Below, piece after piece: positions 1 through 5,310 of a stretch of DNA of 5,310 nt. The translations under genes were made by a program, and so were the position numbers. The number at the start of each line of letters is the position of its first letter. Positions within the stretch are counted from its first letter, which is position 1. The notes under the pieces are model-generated. The model did not search any database, was not told the origin of the DNA, and saw only the letters and a list, made by a program, of their open reading frames with translations. Origin of the DNA: JBFHES01 sp041584015 (GTDB taxonomy: Bacteria; Bacteroidota; Bacteroidia; Bacteroidales; M50B96); NCBI GenBank assembly GCA_041584015.1, contig JBFHES010000294.1, positions 1-5,310 on the forward strand, in the 5' to 3' direction.

Positions 1-866
1 ATGCCTGGATTGAAGAGAGTATCAAGACTGCCATCCGAATTTAAACGTGCAATCCGATTTGTGGGAGTACCATTGAAACTAGTAAATTTGCCACCCAACA
101 GGATTTTGCCATCGCTTTGTAATTGAATCTTCTTTATGTAATCATTTGCACCAGATCCAATATCAAAAGAACCATCCAAAGTTCCATCAGTATTTAAACG
201 TGTTATATAATTCAACGGTATGCCATTATAGCTAGTAAAAAAACCTGCAATAATAATTTTACCATCATTCTGCAAAACAATGTCGGACAGGCCAGCATTA
301 AGCCCAATGCCTGGATTGAATAGAGTATCAAGACTGCCATTCGGATTTAACCTGGCTATTTGATTTCTCTCTATCCCGTTGTAGGAGGTGAAATGGCCGC
401 TAATAATTAGTTTGCCATCGTCCTGTAAAGCCATACTAGTGACAGAGTTGTTTGGTCCAGTACCCGGATTAAAGCTGCTGTCAAATGTGCCATCAGGGTT
501 AAGTCGTGCTATGTTATTTATTGATTGAGATTGATAATGGTTAAAATCTCCTCCAATAATTATTTTACCATCGTTTTGAAATTGGGTAGCATAAAAATAG
601 GAGCCACCCCAAGGTAATATAGTGTGAAACGAAAAATCAAAACTACCATCGGTATTTAATCGTACAATTTTATCATAGCCATCAGTAATTATCTTACCGT
701 CTGGTTGAATGGCAAGAATAGTAACATGGCCATTTACTTGCGAGGTAAAACTCGTATCAATAGTTCCGTCTGTATTTAAACGAGCCATCTTATTCTTACT
801 TGTACCATTATAACTTGTGAAGTCACCTGCAATAATAATTTTTCCATCGGCTTGCTCAGCAATCTT
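1..866 (-). repeat. In-gene tandem array of delta-60 units (about 153 bp period)
   Basis: The coding repeats of the first gene have a period of 51 residues (153 bp) in units 3-6; the steps on either side of the short unit 2 are 49 and 43 residues. Most units have diverged at DNA level, but some stretches are nearly identical. Bases 1-34 match 307-340 with one mismatch, exactly two units (306 bp) apart. Bases 244-266 match 826-848 with one mismatch. This suggests duplication or gene-conversion-like exchange within the array. Confidence 0.85.
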
Positions 867-1007
867 ACTAACCCAGCTATTGGCGCCATCACCGGAACCA
901 AAACCAATATCATTGGGATTAAAAGTAGGGTCGTTAGCTCCAGCTTGCGCCAAGCCAGAAAAACTAATTGATAATAAAAAAGCAAGTAGCATGATGACTT
1001 TAGACAT
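1..1007 (-). CDS. Secreted delta-60 (DUF5122-type) repeat beta-propeller protein, 3' end outside window
   Basis: The reading frame is open from ATG at 1007 to the window edge: 335 complete codons, no stop. Residues 1-21 form a signal peptide: MSK, a hydrophobic core (VIMLLAFLLSISFSG) and LAQA, with cleavage near A19/Q21. From about residue 48 the protein is a tandem array of units resembling LQxDGKIIIAGxFTSYNG, then about ten variable residues, then IARLNxDGTLDTSFNPG. This is the delta-60 repeat (TIGR02608/DUF5122), usual in secreted Bacteroidota proteins and predicted to fold as propeller blades. The DGK glycines fall at residues 55, 104, 147, 198, 249 and 300, so six units are visible and a seventh is starting. 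Unit 2 is short: it lacks the FTSYNG segment. The role is unknown; adhesion or a surface scaffold is only a guess. A T9SS sorting domain would be expected at the unseen C-terminus. The start is chosen because it gives a clean signal peptide; there is no Shine-Dalgarno sequence, as is normal for this phylum. The downstream neighbour on this strand is not visible. Confidence 0.93.
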   Translation of the reverse strand, partial: MSKVIMLLAFLLSISFSGLAQAGANDPTFNPNDIGFGSGDGANSWVSKIAEQADGKIIIAGDFTSYNGTSKNKMARLNTDGTIDTSFTSQVNGHVTILAIQPDGKIITDGYDKIVRLNTDGSFDFSFHTILPWGGSYFYATQFQNDGKIIIGGDFNHYQSQSINNIARLNPDGTFDSSFNPGTGPNNSVTSMALQDDGKLIISGHFTSYNGIERNQIARLNPNGSLDTLFNPGIGLNAGLSDIVLQNDGKIIIAGFFTSYNGIPLNYITRLNTDGTLDGSFDIGSGANDYIKKIQLQSDGKILLGGKFTSFNGTPTNRIARLNSDGSLDTLFNPG

Positions 1008-1046
1008 AGTAGTTATAGATTAGTGCATTCAATTAAGAATAAGTTT

Positions 1047-1078
1047 TAAACTTAGAGATTATTTATCCATCCACCAAA
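1047..1078 (-). promoter_or_regulatory. Putative Bacteroidota-type promoter for the delta-60 repeat gene
   Basis: Read on the minus strand, TTTG (1078-1075) is followed after 20 bases by TAAGTTTA (1054-1047). The Bacteroidota consensus is a TTTG/TTG -33 box and a TAnnTTTG -7 box about 19-21 bases apart, so only the last base of the -7 box differs. Transcription would start near 1042, leaving a leader of about 35 bases before the ATG at 1007. If real, the gene has its own promoter and does not depend on read-through from the gene upstream. Pattern match only. Confidence 0.5.
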
Positions 1079-1127
1079 TTCAATCAGAAGCCCAGGGAAC
1101 TCAGATGATAACCTTTTAATCCATTAT

Positions 1128-2573
1128 TTATTCCACAATTATCTTTTGTCGGATGTTTTGTCTGGCGGATAAGGCTTCGATAATATAAACCCCGCGTGAT
1201 AAATCAGTAGTATTGATTGCTATTTCATTGCTTTCATTAACATCGGAGTAAATTAGCTGTCCGTGTAAGCTGTATATGTTTATTTGATACGATTCGCCAT
1301 GTTTGGTTCTTATATTTAATTTTTGTTGGCGCTTAACCGGGTTAGGGTAGATTTTTACTTCAGCAGTACCTTGCTTTATTTCGTCAACAGCCAAAGGCAT
1401 AACTATTGGGGTTCCCCATATAAAGGCCCCTTTTTTATAGTAGACTAGATCAGTGTATATTGTCAAGCCTTCATGATTGAGATCTCTTTTGTACAAACCA
1501 CAGCCTTCTAGATAGTATGCTGTCACATCAGGTCCGCATAACATATGCCAGCATGAATCACCATCATACTGTGCAAATGGTGTATCGTTCATTATTAATA
1601 CGCGCCGTTGCTCATGATAATCAGAAAACCTCCAGAAACATTGCCAACCAAACCCGTCAATATTGGATGCACCATTTGGCAACATCTTTTGATTTTCCTT
1701 AAAACTGTAGCTCTGGGTAACTAATTCTGTTTTAGAAAATAGAGTATCACCGTTAGTATAATAAGGCGAAATGTAACTGTGTAATGAATCTTTGAAAATA
1801 TAAACAACAGAATCTCCATTATTAAAAAACTGTTTATCAATAATCTCTCTTATTGTTAATGTATTCTCAAGAAGCTCATTATAGGCCGAGGTATTAACAT
1901 AAGTATAATGAAAAATATCACCTACATTAAAATCGTATATCTCTCTTTGGCTTAGATAAACGCTACCAATATCTGGATTGGACATGCCTATTAATTCGCA
2001 ATGTTTAATTGTATTAGGAAAATACTTCATGAAAAAAGTATTTATAAAACCATTAGATTTCCCAATCCTAAGAGAGATATTGTTAGCTAAATTAAATACC
2101 GGTAATCCTGTGTCGTAATAATATTGTATGCTAATGTACATAACCGTATCAATAGCTCCTAGTATAATTTCCGGTTCGATAGAATCAAGAGTTGCTAAAA
2201 AGTATGCTCCACTGGGTTTGTCGTAAAGGTGCCAAGAGTTACCAATGGAGTCCTTAGTGTCTATTATAATTGGTTCATCCAGATAATTATAGAATGTGTA
2301 TAGTGAATTACCTTTCTTTAAACAACGAGCACCAAACCAAGTTGGCTCTATTGGTAAAATACAGTTACTAACATTTTTAAAACCTTTATGCAGCTCAGAC
2401 ACTAGCCCATCGGGAGTTTGATAAGCTGTGTCAGCCTTAATGGCCACAACCTCCTGGCTATAATGATCAACAAAAAAGGAAGCACGTTCAGGATTAATGA
2501 GTTCGTATGATTGTGCCGTTATCAACTGACTGCATAGAACGAGGCCTAAGAAGATGAGTAGTTTCGATTTCAT
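1128..2573 (-). CDS. T9SS-exported protein of unknown function with type A C-terminal sorting domain
   Basis: Complete gene, 481 residues, stop TAA at 1130-1128. I chose ATG 2573 because it opens a classic signal peptide (MKSK, then LLIFLGLVLCSQLITAQ, cleaved near A20/Q21). The in-frame ATG at 2612 would add 13 residues (MFCTLHYNLTIIT) in front of it. The body, residues 22-405, is rich in aromatics, Asn and Asp, looks mostly beta, and has seven cysteines (71, 84, 192, 312, 341, 346, 358). I assign no catalytic motif. The stretch around residues 195-223 (GMSNPDIG, then REIYDFNVGD and FHY) resembles, from memory, a motif that recurs in uncharacterised T9SS proteins of Bacteroidota; a profile search should confirm this. 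Residues 406-481 are the sorting domain, so the protein should cross the outer membrane through T9SS and be surface-attached or released. It lies 120 bp upstream of the delta-60 gene on the same strand and is divergent from the PKD/propeller gene. Confidence 0.93.
   Translation of the reverse strand: MKSKLLIFLGLVLCSQLITAQSYELINPERASFFVDHYSQEVVAIKADTAYQTPDGLVSELHKGFKNVSNCILPIEPTWFGARCLKKGNSLYTFYNYLDEPIIIDTKDSIGNSWHLYDKPSGAYFLATLDSIEPEIILGAIDTVMYISIQYYYDTGLPVFNLANNISLRIGKSNGFINTFFMKYFPNTIKHCELIGMSNPDIGSVYLSQREIYDFNVGDIFHYTYVNTSAYNELLENTLTIREIIDKQFFNNGDSVVYIFKDSLHSYISPYYTNGDTLFSKTELVTQSYSFKENQKMLPNGASNIDGFGWQCFWRFSDYHEQRRVLIMNDTPFAQYDGDSCWHMLCGPDVTAYYLEGCGLYKRDLNHEGLTIYTDLVYYKKGAFIWGTPIVMPLAVDEIKQGTAEVKIYPNPVKRQQKLNIRTKHGESYQINIYSLHGQLIYSDVNESNEIAINTTDLSRGVYIIEALSARQNIRQKIIVE
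1131..1358 (-). other. T9SS type A C-terminal sorting domain (Por_Secre_tail type)
   Basis: Residues 406-481 of the 481-residue protein. The domain opens with VKIYPNPV, the hallmark of TIGR04183/PF18962 domains. It continues with an INIYSLHGQLIY strand pair, then INTTDLSRGVYIIEA, matching the family's usual 'dlsGvYil' segment, and ends in QKIIVE, like the usual basic/hydrophobic tail. In studied Bacteroidota this domain directs passage through the T9SS translocon and is removed by the PorU sortase. It implies that the genome encodes a T9SS, although none of its components lies in this window. Confidence 0.95.
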
Positions 2574-2749
2574 AGTTATGATTGTTAGATTGTAATGCAA
2601 GGTACAAAACATAATTTGTATAAACGATGCTTATAACTGTTTAACGATAAATTAAGAAATTTAAATTAAGCGTCGCATAGCAATTATTAACATCAACTGC
2701 TTTGATCGTTTAACAATATCTTCTATATTTGTTAACTAAACTATCGACT
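2574..2749. other. Divergent intergenic region, AT-rich
   Basis: These 176 bases separate two divergent start codons. The right side holds a good promoter match for the plus-strand gene. I found no acceptable TTTG/TAnnTTTG pair for the minus-strand gene; TATGTTTTG (2613-2605, minus strand) is the nearest -7-like word but lacks a partner. GTTTAAC occurs at 2639-2645 and 2708-2714, with GTTAAC at 2731-2736. No open frame, hairpin terminator or RNA gene is seen. Confidence 0.7.
2701..2731 (+). promoter_or_regulatory. Putative Bacteroidota-type promoter for the PKD/propeller gene
   Basis: TTTG at 2701-2704 and TATATTTG at 2724-2731 are 19 bases apart, an exact match to the Bacteroidota sigma-factor consensus TTTG-N19-TAnnTTTG. 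Transcription should start near 2735-2738, giving an unusually short leader of about 12-15 bases before ATG 2750. That leader (CTAAACTATCGACT) is A/T-rich without a Shine-Dalgarno sequence, as is common in this phylum. Pattern match only. Confidence 0.62.
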
Positions 2750-5310
2750 ATGAAACACGCTAAACTGCTGATGATTACAACTTTGTTCTTTTTTAGTGCA
2801 CAAGCTCAATTTCCAGTTTTTGAATGGGCCATTGGCATTGGAGGTAATGGTTACGAGCGGGTTGATGCATTTGAGATTGATCAAAATGATAATCTGTTTA
2901 CCGCTGGATTATTTTCGGACACGGTCAATTTTAGTACCAATAGCACGCCTTTATTTCTAATCGGTAATGGCAACACCAATTTGTTTGTGTGCAAACACGA
3001 TTCTCTGGGAAACCTTATTTGGGCCAAAGGCATAAGTGATTCTCTTTGTAATGTTGAGGCCACTTCCATTAGAGTTGATAGTGCTGGCAATGTCTACTTA
3101 ATTGGGGTGTTTTATGGCTTGGTAGATTTTGATCCTGGAATTGGAACTAGCTATCTGTTTGCTGGTAATAGTTTTAGAACCTTTATACTTAAACTCAATG
3201 CTCAAGGTAATTTTATGTGGGCAAAAAATATTAGTCCAATAAGTTGGCCATATGATGTTGATATGCACATAGACCAGCTTGACGGTATTTACGTAACAGG
3301 GCGCTTTGAAGGTACCATCGACATTGATCCCGACACATCCAGCTTTAATCTTACAGAAAATGGAGGAGGAGATATTTTTATTTCCAGATTTGACGAGAAT
3401 GGAAATCTCATATGGGCCAATAGCATTGGAGGATCGGATTACGATAGCCCAAGCACCGTGGAGTATGACGGGCAGGGAAATATTTTCCTTACCGGATTTA
3501 CAGTAAGCGACACCATCGATTTTGATCCAGGAGTCGGAGATTCAATTTTCATTGCCACATATAGCAAAAACTCATTTATTACCTCTTTCGACACCAGTGG
3601 CATTTTCAATTGGTTAAGCATACTGGAAGGAAATATTTTTATCGAATCTACCAGCGTTGATTCACAAGGAAACCTTTTTGTTGGAGGAGAATTCCATTTC
3701 ACACCTGATTTCAATCCAGATACTTCTAATTACTTTATTTCATCTAACGGAAGTAGGGACATTTTTATCGCCAAGTATGGCAATACAGGTGACCTTATTT
3801 GGGCGCAGGGATATGGCGCATTTGGAACAGATTACTGTCGATCAATTTGCACGGATCAACTTGGTAATGTCTACTTAGGTGGTCAAATCGATGACTTTGT
3901 AGATTTTGATCCAGGTCCGGGAGTTGGCTGCCCACCTGTTGGACCAGACGGAACAGTCTTCCTTCTGCAATTAAATGCGCTTGGAGAGTATCAATGGGTA
4001 CGAAAGATTTCTGCCTTAAATATAGCATCAGGTAATGCAAACGGAGTTTACTTAACCTCCTTGTTTTGGGATACCCTAGATTTTGATCCAAGCCTATCGA
4101 GCTATGAACTTACATCAAACGGCGCAAATGATATAGCGCTGTTCAAACTTGGTATTACAACTAATCCAATAGCCGGGTTTTCGAGTTCCGACACAGTGGC
4201 TTATTTAGGGGATGGAATTCAGTTTTATGATGAAAGTTTAAATACACCAAGTTCATGGCTTTGGAATTTTGGTGATGGAACAACAAGCACCGACCAAAAC
4301 CCGATACACCACTATCAGGCTACTGGTATTTACAGTGTTACATTAATTGCTAGTGATGGTGTGAATTCAGATACGGCGGTAATAGAGAATTACATTCATA
4401 TCGGACCCTTTCCCGATGAGTTTGCGCTCAGTTGGATGGTCGGGTATGATAATATAGACCCCAACTATTCGTATAGTTCAACTATTTGCAAACACATATC
4501 GATTGATGATGATGGTAATGTATATAGCGCTGGGATATTTCAGGATACGATTGATTTCGATCCTGGACCACAAACCTTCAACCTCATGGGTAATGGTTTC
4601 GATGACATATTTATTACCAAACTGGATTCAACAGGATTATTCCAGTGGGTTTTTAGTTTAGGAGACATTTATTATGATGATGTTTTTTGCATAAAGGAAG
4701 ATGGAAATGGAAGTATTTATATTCTGGGGGAGTATAGAGGAAGTATCGATTTTGACCCGGGTCCTCAGACTTCAATCTTAAATACAAATGCTACTACCAA
4801 CGGTTTTATCATGAAAATTGATTCCTCAATGAATTTTTTATGGGTAAAAGACTTGGGCGTGGTTAACTGCTATGATTTGGAATTTGATTCAGATGGAAAC
4901 ATTGGCCTTGTAGGCGAATTCAATGACACTTGCGACCTTGATTTCGGTGTCGGGGTCTATAATGCTTATAGTTCGTCGCTTAACAAGATCTTTACAGGAA
5001 AGTATGATCCCGATCTAAACTTAATATGGACTCATATTTACCCAATGCAAAGCAATATGTATCACGATAATATGTCTTTAGCAATTGACTCAATGGACAA
5101 TCTTATTGTCTTAGGTGCTTTTGCAGGGAGTATTGATTTTGATCCAGGCCCTGATACTACTTTACTAAGCGGAGACTATAATATATTTGTTTCAAAGCAT
5201 TCATCACAAGGGGAATTTGTATGGGCTTTAGCTCCAGAGCAATTCGGTTGGCCGGCCATATTTGGAAAAGATGTAGAGGTTGATCAAAATGGAGGTATTA
5301 CTATTGTTGG
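2750..5310 (+). CDS. Large secreted protein: SBBP-like repeats, PKD domain, more SBBP-like repeats; 3' end outside window
   Basis: The frame is open for 853 codons from ATG 2750 to the right edge. Residues 1-19 are a signal peptide (MKHAK, hydrophobic ITTLFFF, AQA before Q20). Next come seven units of about 65 residues with the pattern DxxGNxYxxGxF, (I/V)DFDPG, (D/N)IFIxK(L/F)D, GxxxW. Their DFDPG-type motifs start at residues 59, 125, 190, 256, 319, 384 and 443. Residues 472-552 form a PKD domain with its signature WLWNFGDG at 503-510 and HHYQATGIYSVTL after it. The units resume at W562, with motifs at 601, 666, 728 and 795 and a further unit beginning at the edge. The repeats resemble SBBP (PF06739) beta-propeller repeats; seven units would make one complete propeller. 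PKD domains are Ig-like and common in surface proteins. A T9SS sorting domain is expected downstream but not seen. Function is unknown; adhesion or matrix binding is inference. M1 is preferred over M8 because it keeps the basic n-region. Confidence 0.94.
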   Translation, partial: MKHAKLLMITTLFFFSAQAQFPVFEWAIGIGGNGYERVDAFEIDQNDNLFTAGLFSDTVNFSTNSTPLFLIGNGNTNLFVCKHDSLGNLIWAKGISDSLCNVEATSIRVDSAGNVYLIGVFYGLVDFDPGIGTSYLFAGNSFRTFILKLNAQGNFMWAKNISPISWPYDVDMHIDQLDGIYVTGRFEGTIDIDPDTSSFNLTENGGGDIFISRFDENGNLIWANSIGGSDYDSPSTVEYDGQGNIFLTGFTVSDTIDFDPGVGDSIFIATYSKNSFITSFDTSGIFNWLSILEGNIFIESTSVDSQGNLFVGGEFHFTPDFNPDTSNYFISSNGSRDIFIAKYGNTGDLIWAQGYGAFGTDYCRSICTDQLGNVYLGGQIDDFVDFDPGPGVGCPPVGPDGTVFLLQLNALGEYQWVRKISALNIASGNANGVYLTSLFWDTLDFDPSLSSYELTSNGANDIALFKLGITTNPIAGFSSSDTVAYLGDGIQFYDESLNTPSSWLWNFGDGTTSTDQNPIHHYQATGIYSVTLIASDGVNSDTAVIENYIHIGPFPDEFALSWMVGYDNIDPNYSYSSTICKHISIDDDGNVYSAGIFQDTIDFDPGPQTFNLMGNGFDDIFITKLDSTGLFQWVFSLGDIYYDDVFCIKEDGNGSIYILGEYRGSIDFDPGPQTSILNTNATTNGFIMKIDSSMNFLWVKDLGVVNCYDLEFDSDGNIGLVGEFNDTCDLDFGVGVYNAYSSSLNKIFTGKYDPDLNLIWTHIYPMQSNMYHDNMSLAIDSMDNLIVLGAFAGSIDFDPGPDTTLLSGDYNIFVSKHSSQGEFVWALAPEQFGWPAIFGKDVEVDQNGGITIV
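2825..4162 (+). repeat. First array of seven ~65-residue DFDPG/SBBP-like units
   Basis: Protein residues 26-471. Spacing between successive DFDPG positions is 66, 65, 66, 63, 65 and 59 residues. The motif varies: VNFST in unit 1, VDFDP in units 2 and 6, IDIDP in unit 3, IDFDP in unit 4, PDFNP in unit 5, LDFDP in unit 7. Unit 7 is shortest and lacks the usual DxxGN turn. At DNA level the units have diverged, so the array looks old rather than recently expanded. Unit 6 carries three cysteines (363, 367, 394), unlike its neighbours. Confidence 0.85.
4163..4405 (+). other. PKD domain between the two repeat arrays
   Basis: Residues 472-552: NPIAGFSSSDTVAYLGDGIQ at the start, WNFGDGTTS at 505-513, NPIHHYQATGIYSVTLIASD in the C-terminal half. 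The WxFGDG and HxYxxxGxYxVTL elements are diagnostic of the PKD fold (PF00801/PF18911). It has the position of a linker or spacer between two propeller-like modules. Confidence 0.93.
4433..5310 (+). repeat. Second array of DFDPG/SBBP-like units, running off the window
   Basis: It starts at W562. DFDPG-type motifs start at residues 601 (IDFDPGPQT), 666 (IDFDPGPQT), 728 (CDLDFGVG, degenerate) and 795 (IDFDPGPDT), 65, 62 and 67 residues apart. The next unit has reached VEVDQNGGITIVG at the edge. The motif is better conserved here (GPxT follows three of four) than in the first array, so the second array is either younger or under tighter constraint. Confidence 0.83.

Noticed and set aside
1..866. 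CRISPR array or non-coding satellite as explanation for the periodic DNA
   Set aside because: The periodicity is in one open protein frame, the units are imperfect and about 153 bp long, and there are no short identical repeats with unique spacers.
776..1023. Short open frames on both strands at 776-985 and 817-1023
   Set aside because: Both overlap the delta-60 gene in other frames; the true frame carries the signal peptide and repeats.
1085..1110. Possible terminator around the CCCTGGG palindrome (minus strand) after the T9SS cargo gene
   Set aside because: The palindrome leaves a one-base loop, its flanks do not pair, and no T tract follows.
1517..1702. 61-codon plus-strand open frame inside the T9SS cargo gene
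   Set aside because: Antisense shadow with no recognisable feature.
2574..2612. Alternative upstream start at 2612 for the 481-residue T9SS protein, adding 13 residues
   Set aside because: It would put a non-basic, non-conserved stretch before a perfect signal peptide that begins at the ATG at 2573.
2598..2613. Candidate -7 boxes TATGTTTTG and TACCTTG for the minus-strand T9SS gene
   Set aside because: Each differs from TAnnTTTG by one inserted or missing base, and neither has a TTTG or TTG box at the right distance upstream.
3306..3878. Short plus-strand open frames at 3306-3506 and 3657-3878
   Set aside because: They are out-of-frame shadows of the large gene, favoured by its repeated codon pattern.
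3795..4091. 98-codon open frame on the minus strand inside the large plus-strand gene
   Set aside because: It lies fully antisense to a strongly supported repeat-coding frame and its translation shows no signal or domain; the same holds for antisense frames at 2881-3090 and 3439-3714.

Overview
The window looks like chromosomal DNA from a member of the Bacteroidota, probably a Flavobacteriales- or Cytophagales-like lineage; the exact group cannot be read from it. The signs are AT-rich DNA, start codons without Shine-Dalgarno sequences, two promoter-like sites of the Bacteroidota form TTTG-N19/20-TAnnTTTG, and a textbook type IX secretion system (T9SS) C-terminal sorting domain on the one gene that is complete.

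There are three genes, and all encode exported proteins. On the minus strand, from the left edge to 1007, is the N-terminal part of a protein made of delta-60 (DUF5122-type) beta-propeller repeats; its 3' end lies outside the window. A 120-bp gap with a promoter-like site follows. Then comes a complete minus-strand gene (1128-2573) for a 481-residue T9SS-exported protein whose body I can place only in an uncharacterised Bacteroidota family. A 176-bp AT-rich divergent intergenic region (2574-2749) follows, with a good promoter match facing right. From 2750 to the right edge, on the plus strand, runs a large open gene for a secreted protein with seven ~65-residue SBBP-like 'DFDPG' repeats, a PKD domain and at least four more of the same repeats; it is also incomplete.

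Together the genes look like a small group of cell-surface or secreted proteins, two built from unrelated kinds of propeller repeat and one ending in a T9SS signal. No enzyme active site, nucleic-acid-acting gene, mobile element, CRISPR array or RNA gene was seen. I do not see a convincing new biological system. The most informative features are the repeat architecture of the large gene (exactly seven units before the PKD domain) and signs of recent repeat duplication in the delta-60 gene.
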